Notes: generated from the sequence alone by a model not told the origin. A stretch of 64,000 nt of DNA from Mycobacterium sp. shizuoka-1 (GCF_002723835.1 NZ_BEWG01000024.1:22616-86615), one strand, 5' to 3'. Shown: positions 1-9,120, numbered from the stretch's first letter. Numbers and translations: made by a program.

Positions 1-134
1 GCGCGACGTCGCGCACCCGACGCCGCCGGGTGCGCGTCCGGTCCGCGACCGGGCGGGCGTCGGCGGTCACCGGCCCCGGGCCTGACACACCAAGCCGGGG
101 TTTCCCCGCCGGGCGCGCGGGTAAGTTGGCGGGC

Positions 135-611
135 ATGGGCAAGTCGATCGTCGCAACATCGTTGGCCACCGCAGCGGCGGCCGTCACCGGAAGCATCGCG
201 AGCCGTCAGGGCGTCGAAACGTGGTATCCGAAACTGCGCAAGCCGCGCTACGTTCCGCCGAACGCCGTGTTCCCGGTGGCGTGGACGTCGTTGTACGCCG
301 ATATCGCGGTGACCTCCGCGGCGGCCATCGACAAGTTCCGGGCCAACGGCGAGGACGCCAAGGCCCGTGCGTATATCGGAGCGCTGGGCACCAATCTGGT
401 GCTCAATGCCGGCTGGAGCTGGCTGTTCTTCAAGCAGCACAAGCTCGGCCCGTCGGTGGCCGTGGCCGGGGCGCTGGCGCTCAGCAGTGCCGATCTGGCG
501 CGCCGAGCCGGTGGGGCGGATCCCAAGCTCGGCGCCGCGCTGGTGCCGTATCCGCTGTGGTGTTCGTTTGCGACGCTGCTGTCGACCGACATCTGGCGCC
601 TCAACCGCTAG
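135..611 (+). CDS. TspO/MBR family membrane protein
   Basis: A 158-residue protein of the TspO/peripheral benzodiazepine receptor family, an integral membrane family that binds tetrapyrroles and sterol-like ligands. The family-typical WYPKLRKPRYVPPN stretch (about residues 30-43) is followed by the conserved FPVAWTSLY segment, a Trp-rich LNAGWSWLFF segment near residues 90-99, and a C-terminal WRLNR end. Hydrophobic stretches fit a five-helix bundle. I chose the ATG at 135 because the family begins close to the first helix; an in-frame start at 30 would add a 35-residue Arg/Pro-rich leader that looks non-coding. Length matches the usual 150-160 residues. The ligand and role here are not shown by sequence. 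The bases before it (1-134) hold nothing I can recognise. Confidence 0.85.
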   Translation: MGKSIVATSLATAAAAVTGSIASRQGVETWYPKLRKPRYVPPNAVFPVAWTSLYADIAVTSAAAIDKFRANGEDAKARAYIGALGTNLVLNAGWSWLFFKQHKLGPSVAVAGALALSSADLARRAGGADPKLGAALVPYPLWCSFATLLSTDIWRLNR

Positions 612-704
612 AGAAAGCTTGCGGACGAGGCGGATTCGCCCCGTCCGTCCCATGTCGGGCGCGGGGTCGCACACCGCACCGGCAATCAGTGGTATCAAGA
701 CCCG

Positions 705-1379
705 GTGCGGCAGCTCATCGTCTGCCTGACGACCCTCTGGCTGGCCGCCTGCGCGGCGCAGCCCCCGTCGGCGCCTCCGCCGTTGTCGACTGAGGCGGCG
801 ACTCCGGCCGCGCCGCAGTTCGACCCGGCTCACATCAAACGGATCCGGTCGGCGCTTCCGGCGGGATATGAGATCGCCGACGTGTCCGGACCGTTGAGCG
901 CGGCGGGCTTGTGGGGCTTCGGATCCGGCTGGACTGCGGGCCCCGCGCCGTGCGCCGCGCTCGCCGACCCCGCGCCTGCCGACCCCGGCGCGCGCGGGTA
1001 TTCGGCGTCCGGCCCGGGCGGAATCGTGTATGTCGTGGTCGCGGTCCCCGGCCAGGGGCCGCCAGACGCCGGGCTGATCGGCGATTGCCCCCACTGGACG
1101 ATGACGTTCGCCCACACCACCGGTGAGGTGACCCTGGCCCCGCCATCCGAGGTGCCCTACATCGAGGGCGTCGACACCGTCGCGATGACGGTCGCGACCC
1201 GCACCGTCGTGGAGTCCGGCACCGAGACCGACGGCCGGGCCGTCACCGCGCAGGCCTATCTCGGCGACCACGTCGCGTTCGTCACGCTGGTCACCGATCC
1301 CGGATCGCCCCACCCGCCCCTGGATTCGCGATTCGTCGGCGACCTGTTGGTCGCGACGGTGTCCGCCCTGCGCGGCTGA
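705..1379 (+). CDS. Secreted lipoprotein, DUF5642-like (first of tandem pair)
   Basis: A 224-residue predicted lipoprotein starting at GTG. The N-terminus has a short hydrophobic signal peptide ending in the lipobox LAAC (Cys16), followed by a Pro/Ala-rich linker, so the mature protein should be lipid-anchored outside the cytoplasmic membrane. The body resembles the mycobacterial DUF5642 lipoproteins; the family name is from memory. It is followed immediately by a paralogue at 1409 and both end in a similar motif (DLLVATVSALRG here, DLLVAGVTAIRG there), which suggests tandem duplication. By position it corresponds to the gene upstream of the AlkB/arcA region in M. tuberculosis (about Rv0999). 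No biochemical function can be assigned. Confidence 0.75.
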   Translation: MRQLIVCLTTLWLAACAAQPPSAPPPLSTEAATPAAPQFDPAHIKRIRSALPAGYEIADVSGPLSAAGLWGFGSGWTAGPAPCAALADPAPADPGARGYSASGPGGIVYVVVAVPGQGPPDAGLIGDCPHWTMTFAHTTGEVTLAPPSEVPYIEGVDTVAMTVATRTVVESGTETDGRAVTAQAYLGDHVAFVTLVTDPGSPHPPLDSRFVGDLLVATVSALRG

Positions 1380-1408
1380 CCCCTGCCTGGTTGGGTACAT
1401 TGGCCCCG

Positions 1409-2059
1409 ATGGTGAAACCCGGCGCGCTCCTCGCGGTGCTGTGTGCCGGTCTGCTGGCCGGCTGCGGCGCGGCCGAACCCAAGGCCGACATCGCCAAGGT
1501 GACCACGCTGAAATCCAGCTTCGGTCCCGAGTACGCGGTGTCCGAGACGGCACCGACGGGGATCAACCCGCAACTGCTGACCGGGCAGAAACTGCCCGGC
1601 GGGTTGACATTCGACCCGCCCGGCTGCGCGAAATTCGGCACCGGACAACTCGTGCCGGCCGACACCGAGGGCAACATGGCGGCCGTCACCGCACAGGGCG
1701 CGGGCAACCGGTTCATCGTCATCGCCGTCGAGACCAGCGCCGCGATCCCGGTGACCGTGCCCGGCCCCGACTGTCAGAAGGTCGCCTTCAGCGGTGCCGG
1801 GATCCGGGGTCTGGTCGAGACCGTCGAGGCGCCGACGATCGACGGCACCCAGACCCTTGGTGTGCACCGGGTGCTGCAGACGGTCGTCGACAACCAGGTG
1901 CGCCGCGGCGAGACCTACAACTACTCCGCTCACTTCGGTGTGTACCAAGTCATCGTCAGCGCCAACCCGCTGGTGCTGCCCGACAAGCCGGTCGTGCCGG
2001 TCGACACCGGACGCGCCCGTGACCTGTTGGTCGCCGGCGTCACCGCGATCCGCGGCTGA
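1409..2059 (+). CDS. Secreted lipoprotein, DUF5642-like (second of tandem pair)
   Basis: A 216-residue predicted lipoprotein. I prefer the ATG at 1409 because it puts a compact signal peptide in front of the lipobox LLAGC; a TTG start at 1391 would add only six residues. The mature part contains several Cys residues (in the PPGCAKFG and GPDCQKV segments) that could form disulfides in the oxidising periplasm. It lies 29 bases after its paralogue and is probably co-transcribed with it. The 3' end is two bases from the convergent AlkB-like gene. Function unknown; the pair may be redundant or may have diverged in ligand. Confidence 0.75.
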   Translation: MVKPGALLAVLCAGLLAGCGAAEPKADIAKVTTLKSSFGPEYAVSETAPTGINPQLLTGQKLPGGLTFDPPGCAKFGTGQLVPADTEGNMAAVTAQGAGNRFIVIAVETSAAIPVTVPGPDCQKVAFSGAGIRGLVETVEAPTIDGTQTLGVHRVLQTVVDNQVRRGETYNYSAHFGVYQVIVSANPLVLPDKPVVPVDTGRARDLLVAGVTAIRG

Positions 2060-2061
2060 GC

Positions 2062-2679
2062 TCAGCGCACGTCGCGCGGCCGGAACTGGATGCTGATCCG
2101 CGGGCCCTTCGGCAGCGCGGTTTTGGGAACCGCGTGCTCCCAGGTGCGTTGGCAGGACCCGCCCATCACCAGGAGATCGCCGTGCCGCTGCGGGAGCCGC
2201 AACGAGGGCCCGCCACCGCGGGGTCGCAGGGCGAACACCCGGGTGGCGCCGAGACTGACGATCGCCACCATGGTGTCCTCGGTGCTGCTCCGCCCGATCG
2301 TGTCGCCGTGCCAGGCCACGCTGTCGGCACCGTCGCGGTAGAGGCACAACCCGGCGCTGGTGAACGGTTCACCGAGTTCTCCGCCGTAGATGTCGTTGAG
2401 GCGGCGGCGCAGCTTGGTGATGACCGGGTGCGGTGCCGGTTCGGTGACCAGGTCGTGGAAGCTGACCAGGCGCGGGACATCGAGGACACGGTCGTACATC
2501 TGCCGCCGCTCAGCACGCCACGGGACATCCTGCAGCAGCCCGTCGAAGAGCGCGTCGGCGTCGTCGACCCAGGCCGACCGCAGGTCGACCCACGCCCCGG
2601 CACCGAGGTTGCGGCGCTCGCTGTGCTCGAACAGTGCGCCCTGAACCGCCACAGACACAGCTGCGAGGATATCGCACAT
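2062..2679 (-). CDS. AlkB-like 2-oxoglutarate/Fe(II) dioxygenase
   Basis: A 205-residue protein of the AlkB-like 2OG-Fe(II) oxygenase superfamily, whose members oxidatively remove alkyl lesions from nucleic acids. The catalytic set is visible: WHGDT gives the HxD iron ligands (His124, Asp126), EHAVPK gives the distal His182, and PRISIQFR supplies the Arg residues (194, 200) that bind 2-oxoglutarate and the active site. A GPSLRLPQRHGDLLVMGG stretch typical of the double-stranded beta helix precedes the second His. The ATG at 2679 gives the same length as I recall for M. tuberculosis Rv1000c. It lies 18 bases downstream of soxR on the same strand and is probably in its operon, linking repair to a redox sensor. 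Substrate (DNA, RNA or other) is not decided by sequence. Confidence 0.85.
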   Translation of the reverse strand: MCDILAAVSVAVQGALFEHSERRNLGAGAWVDLRSAWVDDADALFDGLLQDVPWRAERRQMYDRVLDVPRLVSFHDLVTEPAPHPVITKLRRRLNDIYGGELGEPFTSAGLCLYRDGADSVAWHGDTIGRSSTEDTMVAIVSLGATRVFALRPRGGGPSLRLPQRHGDLLVMGGSCQRTWEHAVPKTALPKGPRISIQFRPRDVR

Positions 2680-2697
2680 CTGTTCGATGGGAAGGGC

Positions 2698-3129
2698 CTA
2701 GAGTCGTGCCGCCCCGGGGCCCTGGCCGGCGAGCACGTCGTCGGGGTTGGACAGCGCGCAACTGCGCAGGCTCAGGCAGCCACAGCCGATGCAGTCGGCG
2801 AGGTTGTCCCGCAACCGCTGGAGGTGACCGATGCGCTCGTCGAGGTCTTCGCGCCAGCCCGCCGACAGGCGCGCCCAGTCCCGGCTGGTCGGCACCCGGT
2901 CGGCCGGCAACGACGCCAGCGCCTCACGCACCCGCGCCAGCGGGATGCCGAGGCGCTGGGACATCCTGATGAACGCCACCCGGCGCAGCACGTCACGGGC
3001 GTAACGGCGCTGGTTGCCAGATGTCCGGCGGCTGCTGATCAGCCCCTCGCGTTCGTAGAAATGCAGTGCCGAGATCGCCACGCCGGCCCGTTGCGCGAGC
3101 TCGCCGGGCGCCAGTTCCTGCTCGGTCAC
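2698..3129 (-). CDS. soxR: Redox-sensing MerR-family regulator SoxR
   Basis: A 143-residue MerR-family regulator starting at GTG. The N-terminal winged helix-turn-helix (LAQRAGVAISALHFYEREGLI, about residues 11-31, continuing through the QRRYARDVLRR recognition wing) is followed by a dimerisation helix. The C-terminal cluster Cys113-x2-Cys116-x-Cys118-x5-Cys124 has exactly the spacing of the SoxR [2Fe-2S] ligands. In the family, oxidation of the cluster by redox-cycling drugs activates promoters with over-long spacers. A SoxR-box-like palindrome sits two bases upstream of its start and faces arcA, so autoregulation is likely. The downstream AlkB-like gene is a probable operon partner. From memory, M. 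tuberculosis has no regulator at this position, so this looks like an accessory insertion. Confidence 0.92.
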   Translation of the reverse strand: MTEQELAPGELAQRAGVAISALHFYEREGLISSRRTSGNQRRYARDVLRRVAFIRMSQRLGIPLARVREALASLPADRVPTSRDWARLSAGWREDLDERIGHLQRLRDNLADCIGCGCLSLRSCALSNPDDVLAGQGPGAARL

Positions 3130-3130
3130 A

Positions 3131-3148
3131 CCTCAACGATAGTTGGGG
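3131..3148. promoter_or_regulatory. SoxR-box-like operator between soxR and arcA
   Basis: The sequence CCTCAAC-GATA-GTTGGGG is an inverted repeat with 7-bp arms (one mismatch) and a 4-bp centre. Its outer halves match the known SoxR box consensus CCTCAAGTTAACTTGAGG (12 of 18 bases). It lies two bases before the soxR start codon in the 47-bp gap that separates soxR from arcA, as expected for an autoregulatory SoxR site. I could not identify convincing -35/-10 hexamers flanking it, so which of the two genes it drives is open. Confidence 0.65.
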
Positions 3149-3176
3149 TGGCTGACCTGTTGTTACGGTGCTACCT

Positions 3177-4385
3177 GTGACTGCCACCGTGCTGGGCTCC
3201 AACTCCGAGGTCGGGACGCTGCGGGTCGTCATCTTGCATCGGCCCGGCGCCGAGTTGCAGCGACTGACGCCGCGCAACAACGACAAGCTGCTCTTCGACG
3301 GCCTGCCGTGGGTGTCGCGGGCCCAGCAGGAACACGACGCGTTCGCCGATCTGCTGCGCTCGCGGGGCGTGGAAGTGCTGCTGCTGTCGGACCTGCTGAC
3401 CGAGGCGCTGGCGAGCGGCGCCGCCCGGATGCAGGGTATCTCCGCGGCTGTCGACGCACGCCGCCTGGGATTGCCGCTGGCGCAGGAACTTTCGGCCTAC
3501 CTGCGCAGCCTGGAACCTGCGCCGCTGGCTCACGTGCTCACGGCGGGGATGACCTTCACCGAACTCCCCTCGAGCGCCAAGTCCGACACGTCGCTGGTGC
3601 GGCGCATGCATCACGGCGGCGACTTCGTCATCGAGCCACTGCCCAATCTGCTGTTCACCAGGGACTCGTCGTTCTGGATCGGTCCTCGGGTGGCCATCAC
3701 CTCGCTGGCGCTGCCGGCCCGGATGCGGGAGACCTCGCTGACCGACCTGATCTACGCCCACCACCCGCGTTTCCTCGGCGTGCGGCGCGCCTACGAGTCG
3801 CACACGGCGCCGGTGGAAGGTGGTGACGTGCTGCTGCTCTCGCCCGGTGTGGTCGCCGTCGGAGTGGGGGAGCGCACCACCCCGGCCGGAGCGGAAGCGT
3901 TGGCGCGCAGCCTGTTCGACGACGAGCTCGCGCACACCGTTCTGGCGGTGCCGATCGCGCAGGAGCGCGCGCAGATGCACCTGGACACCGTCTGCACGAT
4001 GGTCGATGTCGACGCCGTGGTGATGTACCCGGCCATCAGCGATTCGTTGTCGGCGTTCACCATCAAACGCACCCCCGACGGCGTGACGATCATGGACGAG
4101 GCGCCGTTCGTGCGCGCGGCGGCCGACGCGATGGAGATCGATCGGTTGCGGGTGATCGACACCGGCCTCGACCCGGTGACCGCCGAACGCGAGCAGTGGG
4201 ACGACGGCAACAACACGCTGGCTCTGGCACCCGGTGTCGTGGTCGCCTATGAGCGCAACACCGAAACCAATGCCCGGCTCCAGGATTCCGGTATCGAAGT
4301 GCTTCCGATCGCCGCCTCGGAACTGGGTACCGGGCGCGGTGGGCCGCGGTGCATGTCATGTCCGGTGGCCCGAGACCCGCTGTGA
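3177..4385 (+). CDS. arcA: Arginine deiminase
   Basis: A 402-residue cytoplasmic arginine deiminase, which hydrolyses L-arginine to citrulline and ammonia. The guanidino-group-modifying fold is shown by [14 protein letters not shown] and FTRDSS (about residue 160), the [10 protein letters not shown] segment carrying the catalytic His, [10 protein letters not shown], and the C-terminal GGPRCMSCP with the nucleophilic Cys ten residues before the end region. It aligns through its whole length with M. tuberculosis ArcA as I remember it. I chose GTG 3177; an in-frame GTG at 3168 would add three residues. No arcB or arcC is adjacent, so this is not a full fermentative arginine pathway locus. The stop codon overlaps the next gene by four bases (GTGA), implying translational coupling to the aldehyde dehydrogenase. 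Confidence 0.93.
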   Translation: MTATVLGSNSEVGTLRVVILHRPGAELQRLTPRNNDKLLFDGLPWVSRAQQEHDAFADLLRSRGVEVLLLSDLLTEALASGAARMQGISAAVDARRLGLPLAQELSAYLRSLEPAPLAHVLTAGMTFTELPSSAKSDTSLVRRMHHGGDFVIEPLPNLLFTRDSSFWIGPRVAITSLALPARMRETSLTDLIYAHHPRFLGVRRAYESHTAPVEGGDVLLLSPGVVAVGVGERTTPAGAEALARSLFDDELAHTVLAVPIAQERAQMHLDTVCTMVDVDAVVMYPAISDSLSAFTIKRTPDGVTIMDEAPFVRAAADAMEIDRLRVIDTGLDPVTAEREQWDDGNNTLALAPGVVVAYERNTETNARLQDSGIEVLPIAASELGTGRGGPRCMSCPVARDPL

Positions 4386-5832
4386 CCGACCTGCTGATCG
4401 ACGGCCGACTGCGCGCGGGCGGCTCGGGCACGTTCAGCACGATCAATCCGGCCACCGAAGAGCCGCTCGGCCCGGCCGCCGACGGTGATGCAGCGGACAT
4501 GGACGCCGCGATCGGTGCGGCCCGGCGCGCCTTCGACGGCGGCGACTGGGCGCGCGACGTGGCGCTGCGGGTGCACTGCCTGCGGCAGTTACGACCGCGC
4601 TGAACACCGAGATCGAGCAGCTGCGCCAGATCACCGTCGCCGAGGTGGGCGCACCGATCAGCTTCACCTACGGCTCACACTTGCAGGGCCCGGTCGAGGA
4701 CCTCGCGTTCCCCGCCGATACCGCTGAAAACTATGTATGGCGAACCGATCTCGGGGTGGCAGCCCCGATGGGGATCGCGTCGCGGCGCGAGATCGTGCGC
4801 GAGCCCTACGGTGTGGTCGGCGCGATCACACCGTTCAACTATCCGCACCAGATCAACCTGGCCAAACTCGGGCCCGCGCTGGCGGCCGGTAACACCGTGG
4901 TCCTCAAACCGGCGCCCGAGACGCCGTGGTGCGCCGCGCATGTCGGGCGAATCATCGCCGAGCACACCGACTTTCCCCCCGGCGTCGTCAATATCGTCAC
5001 CTCAAGCGATCCTGGCGTCGGCGCCCGGCTGGCCGCCGACCCACGGGTGGACGTGGTGTCGTTCACCGGTTCCACCGACACCGGCTCGGCGGTGATGGCC
5101 GCCGCCGCGCGCAACATCGCCAAGGTGTGCCTCGAACTGGGCGGCAAGTCGGCGTTCGTCGTACTCGACGACGCCGACCTGATCCGGGCGTGCGAGGTGG
5201 CGGCGCTGGGCGTCACCCGGCACGCCGGCCAGGGGTGCGCATTCACCACTCGGCTGCTGGTGCCCCGCGAGCGTTATGACGAGGCCGTCGACGCCGCCGC
5301 GGCGGCGATGAGCGCGATTCCGGTGGGTGACCCGACCGATCCGGCGACGGTGTGCGGCCCGCTGATCTCGGCTCGCCAGCGCGACCGGGTGCACAGCTAT
5401 CTGGATTTGGCGCTGGCCGAGGGCGGTTCGTTCGCCTGTGGTGGGGGCCGGGTCGATGGGCGCAGCCGCGGGTACTTCATCGCCCCCACGGTGATCCGCG
5501 GCCTCGACAACTCCGCCCGGGTGGCCCGCGAGGAGATCTTCGGGCCGGTGCTGGTGGTGCTGGCCTACGACGGAGACGACGACGCGGTTCGGATCGCCAA
5601 CGATTCGCCGTACGGACTGTCGGCGGCGGTGTGGGGTGCCGATGTCGACCGGGCGGGCCGGGTGGCCGCCCGGCTGCGCACCGGCACGGTCAGCGTCAAT
5701 GGGGGAGTGTGGTATTCGGCCGACACGCCGTTCGGCGGCTACCGGCGTTCGGGTATCGGGCGGGAAATGGGCGTGGCCGGGTTCGAGGAATATCTGGAGA
5801 CCAAGGTCATTGCCGGCGCGGTGACCCTATAG
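4382..5832 (+). pseudogene. Aldehyde dehydrogenase family gene with an internal frameshift
   Basis: A NAD(P)-dependent aldehyde dehydrogenase split by a reading-frame change. The first part (GTG 4382 to a TGA at about 4601) encodes the normal N-terminus (LLIDGRLRAGGSGTF, INPATEEPLG, AFDGGDWAR). The rest continues in another frame up to 5832 with the hallmarks FNYPHQINLAKLGPALAAGNT, LELGGKSA (general base Glu), and GQGCAF (nucleophile Cys). A single missing base near 4587-4595, in the region encoding RQLR-ALNTE, restores one continuous protein of about 483 residues, the normal length. It may be a true mutation or a sequencing error. The start overlaps the arcA stop (GTGA), and the monooxygenase gene begins 10 bases downstream, so the gene sat in an operon of redox catabolism. 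Confidence 0.8.
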
Positions 5833-5842
5833 TGCCCACAAC

Positions 5843-7588
5843 GTGACCGATGTGCCCTTCGACCCCGACGCGCTGCGTGCTCGCTATGCCCGTGAGCGTG
5901 AGGTCCGGCTGCGCCCCGACGGCATCGGCCAGTACGTGGAGGTCGCCGGTGATTTCGCCGGGTTCGCCCACGACCCGTGGTCGGGACAACCGCCTGCCCG
6001 CGAGCCGCTGACCGACGAGGTCGACGTCGCGGTCATCGGCGCCGGATTCGGCGGCCTGCTGACCGGCGCGCGGCTGCGTGAGCTCGGCGTGCAGCGCATC
6101 CGGCTCATCGACAAGGCCGCCGACGTCGGTGGCACCTGGTACTGGAACCGCTATCCCGGCATCGCCTGTGACGTCGAGTCCTATGTCTACCTGCCGTTGC
6201 TGGAGGAGGTCGGTTACCTGCCGACCGAAAAGTACGCCAAGGGACCGGAGATCTTCGCCCACTGCCGGCGGATCGCGCAACACTACGACCTCTACCGAGA
6301 TGCCTGCCTGCACACCGAGGTCCGCCGGATCCACTGGGATGACGGGCTGTCGCGCTGGATCGTGGAGACCGACCGCGGCGACGCGATCCGGGCCCGGTTC
6401 GTCGCGATGGCCAACGGCTATCTGCAGAAGCCCAAGCTGCCCGGCATCCCGGGCATCGCGCGGTTCGCCGGGCATACCTTCCACACCAGCCGGTGGGACT
6501 ACGACTACACCGGTGAGGACCTGGAGCTGGTCTCCGACAAGCGAATCGGCATCATCGGCACGGGTGCGACCGCGGTGCAGTGCGTGCCGCACCTGGCCCG
6601 CGCGGCCGGCCACCTGTCGGTGTTCCAGCGCACGCCGTCGTCGGTCGACGTCCGCAACAACCAGCCGACCGACCCGCGCTGGGCCGCCGAGCTGACGCCC
6701 GGTTGGCAACGCCGCCGCATCGAGAACTTCCAGCAGCTCACCGCCGGCGGCGAGGCCGACGAGGACCTGGTGGCCGACGCCTGGACCAGCATCACCAAGA
6801 CCCTGCTGGTGATGCAGGACGGCGAATTGGCCGACTTCGCCAAGATGGAGGAGGTTCGCGCCCGGGTCGACGCCGTCGTCACCGATCCGGCCACCGCCGA
6901 GGCGCTCAAACCCTGGTACGGCTACTTCTGCAAGCGCCCGTGCTTTCACGACGACTATCTGGCAACCTTCAACCGGCCCAACGTGACTCTGGTGGACACC
7001 CGCGGGCGCGGGGTGGAATGCATCACCGAGCGCGGTGTCGTGGTCGACGGTGTCGAGCACGAACTGGACTGTCTGATCTTCGCGACCGGCTTCGAGGTCG
7101 GCACCGAGTATGCCCGCCGCACCGGATTCGAGGTCGTCGGCCGCGGCGGTCGCACGCTGACCGACACCTGGCGCGACGGGGTGCGAACCCTGCACGGGTT
7201 GCTGGTGGCGGGCTTTCCGAACCTGTTCGTGGAAAGCATTGCGCAGTCCGGGTTTACGGTGAACTTCCCGTACCTGCTCGACGTCCAGGCCACCCACGTC
7301 GCCTGGATCATCGCCGCGGCCCTGGCCGGCGACATCAGCCGGCTCGAGGCGACCACCGCCGCCGAGGACGCCTGGGTGGCCACCGTGGTGGAGCGTTCGG
7401 CCGGTACCGCCGACCGCGCGCGGTCGTGTACCCCCGGCTACTACAACCGGGAGGGGCAGGCCAATGCCACCACCCGGCAGGGCAGCTTCTTCTACGGCAC
7501 CCCTACCGAATACGCCGACATCCTGGCCGCCTGGCGTAACGCGGGCACGCTGGCCGGCCTCGCCGTCGGCGGCGGTGCCGGCCGATGA
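5843..7588 (+). CDS. Baeyer-Villiger-type flavin monooxygenase (first of two)
   Basis: A 581-residue FAD/NADPH monooxygenase. An N-terminal extension of about 60 residues precedes the FAD-binding VIGAGFGG motif; the NADPH-binding IGIIGTGATAVQ motif follows in the middle. Between them is the Baeyer-Villiger fingerprint FxGxxxHxxxWD, seen as FAGHTFHTSRWD. An ATG motif (IFATGFEVGTEY) is near the C-terminal third. The family inserts oxygen next to a ketone to give esters or lactones. Length and extension resemble the larger type I enzymes (540-600 residues). It starts at GTG 5843, 10 bases after the aldehyde dehydrogenase, and overlaps the second monooxygenase by four bases (ATGA), so the two are probably made together. 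Substrate is unknown; cyclic or long-chain ketones are plausible. Confidence 0.9.
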   Translation: MTDVPFDPDALRARYAREREVRLRPDGIGQYVEVAGDFAGFAHDPWSGQPPAREPLTDEVDVAVIGAGFGGLLTGARLRELGVQRIRLIDKAADVGGTWYWNRYPGIACDVESYVYLPLLEEVGYLPTEKYAKGPEIFAHCRRIAQHYDLYRDACLHTEVRRIHWDDGLSRWIVETDRGDAIRARFVAMANGYLQKPKLPGIPGIARFAGHTFHTSRWDYDYTGEDLELVSDKRIGIIGTGATAVQCVPHLARAAGHLSVFQRTPSSVDVRNNQPTDPRWAAELTPGWQRRRIENFQQLTAGGEADEDLVADAWTSITKTLLVMQDGELADFAKMEEVRARVDAVVTDPATAEALKPWYGYFCKRPCFHDDYLATFNRPNVTLVDTRGRGVECITERGVVVDGVEHELDCLIFATGFEVGTEYARRTGFEVVGRGGRTLTDTWRDGVRTLHGLLVAGFPNLFVESIAQSGFTVNFPYLLDVQATHVAWIIAAALAGDISRLEATTAAEDAWVATVVERSAGTADRARSCTPGYYNREGQANATTRQGSFFYGTPTEYADILAAWRNAGTLAGLAVGGGAGR

Positions 7589-9120
7589 CCAAGCGGTATC
7601 TGGCCGGTCGACTGCGGGCGGCGCTGCGCCGGCGCCCGTCGCCCAGGGTCGCCATCATCGGCGCGGGGTTCGGCGGCCTGGCCGCGGCGGTCGCCTTGCG
7701 CCGGATCGGCATCGACGATCTGGTGATCATCGAACGCAGCGACGGGGTCGGCGGAACCTGGCGGCTCAACACCTATCCCGGGGCGGCGTGCGACATCCAG
7801 AGCCACCTGTACTCGTTCTCGTTCGCGCCCAATCGGAACTGGAGCCGCACCTATGCCCGCCAGCCCGAGATCCTGGCGTACCTGGAGTCGGTGGCGGCCG
7901 ACTTCGACCTGAACCGGCATGTGCTGACCGACACCGCGGTGCGCGGCATGCGCTGGGATGCCGGCCGATCGCGGTGGGATCTCGACCTCGAATCAGTCAC
8001 CACGGGAACCGGCTTCGGATACACCGCCGATGTCGTGGTCAGCGCGGTGGGGTTGTTCGGAGAACCGAAGCTGCCCGACATCGACGGCCTGACCGACTTC
8101 ACCGGTCCGATCATGCACACCTCCCGGTGGGATCGGCACGCCGACCTCGCCGGGTGCCGGGTGGCCGTGATCGGTACCGGAGCCAGTGCCGTGCAGGTCA
8201 TTCCGGAGCTGGCCACCCTTGCCGCACATGTGACGGTCTTCCAGCGCACCCCGCCATGGATGGTGCCCAAGGACGATCGCGCGTTCACTGCCGCCGAGCT
8301 CGCCAGGTACGCCCGCAGCCCCTGGGCGGCGCGGCGGGAGCGCTGGCGACTGTGGAAGGAACAGCACGACAACACCGCGCTTCGGCTCGACGACCCGCTG
8401 GTTGCCGGACGGCAGGGAATCGCCGAGGAGTTCCTGCGCCGCAACGTCGCCGATGACGACCTGCGCGCGGCGCTGACCCCGGACTACCCGTTTCGCTGCA
8501 AGCGGGTGCTGCTCGGCGGCGACTATTACGCCGCCCTGCAGCGCGACAACGTCTCGCTGGTGACCGAACCGATCACCACCGTCACCGAGGCGGGCGTGCG
8601 CACGGCCGGATCGGCGACCGACGTCGATGCGATCGTGCTGGCCACCGGCTTCCAGACCAACCACTACCTGTCCGGCATCGAGGTGATCGGCGCCGACGGG
8701 CGCTCGCTGCACCAGCGGTGGGGCGAGGATCCCAGCGCCTACCTCGGCGCCGCCGTCAGCGGGTTCCCCAACTTCCTGATGCTCTACGGCCCCAACACCA
8801 ACCAGGGCGGCAACTCGATCGTCTACATCCTGGAGGCCGGGGCCCGGCTGGTCGCCGACGCAGTCGGCCGGCTGGCCCGCCGGGGCGGCACGCTCGCGGT
8901 GCGACCGGAGGCCGAGCGGCGGTTCAACGAGGAGATCTCCGCCGAGCTCGAGCAGACGGTGTGGACGCAGTGCGGCAGTTATTTCCGCTCGCCGGGCGGC
9001 CGCATCGTCACGCAGTGGCCGTACAAGGAACTCGACTACGCGCGGCGCACCCGGCGGCTCAAGCCCCGTGATTGGATTCACCACCCGGCGGTCACAGCCC
9101 CAGCGGCCGGCTCCCGATGA
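7585..9120 (+). CDS. Baeyer-Villiger-type flavin monooxygenase (second of two)
   Basis: A 511-residue flavoprotein monooxygenase, distinct in sequence from its upstream neighbour and lacking that protein's N-terminal extension. The FAD motif AIIGAGFGGL lies near residue 30, the fingerprint FTGPIMHTSRWD in the middle, and the NADPH motif VAVIGTGASAVQ directly after. The closing LATGFQTNHYL and GPNTNQGGNS segments are typical of this group (compare mycobacterial EthA-like and steroid/ketone monooxygenases). The start codon ATG 7585 overlaps the previous stop by four bases. The 3' end overlaps the convergent CoA-transferase gene by 29 bases. Two different Baeyer-Villiger enzymes in one operon suggest successive oxygenation steps or overlapping substrate ranges; this is inference. 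Confidence 0.9.
   Translation: MTKRYLAGRLRAALRRRPSPRVAIIGAGFGGLAAAVALRRIGIDDLVIIERSDGVGGTWRLNTYPGAACDIQSHLYSFSFAPNRNWSRTYARQPEILAYLESVAADFDLNRHVLTDTAVRGMRWDAGRSRWDLDLESVTTGTGFGYTADVVVSAVGLFGEPKLPDIDGLTDFTGPIMHTSRWDRHADLAGCRVAVIGTGASAVQVIPELATLAAHVTVFQRTPPWMVPKDDRAFTAAELARYARSPWAARRERWRLWKEQHDNTALRLDDPLVAGRQGIAEEFLRRNVADDDLRAALTPDYPFRCKRVLLGGDYYAALQRDNVSLVTEPITTVTEAGVRTAGSATDVDAIVLATGFQTNHYLSGIEVIGADGRSLHQRWGEDPSAYLGAAVSGFPNFLMLYGPNTNQGGNSIVYILEAGARLVADAVGRLARRGGTLAVRPEAERRFNEEISAELEQTVWTQCGSYFRSPGGRIVTQWPYKELDYARRTRRLKPRDWIHHPAVTAPAAGSR

Noticed and set aside
1-134. An N-terminal extension of the TspO-like protein starting at 30.
   Set aside because: The extra 35 residues are Arg/Pro/Gly-rich, have no counterpart in the family, and the ATG at 135 fits the normal length.
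2134-3180. A 348-codon plus-strand frame across alkB-like and soxR.
   Set aside because: It is antisense to two genes with clear catalytic and cluster motifs, and its translation is low-complexity with no domain.
4645-5832. Treating the second part of the aldehyde dehydrogenase as an intact gene starting at GTG 4645.
   Set aside because: This would remove the first ~90 residues of the fold; the missing part is present just upstream in another frame, so a frameshift is the better explanation.
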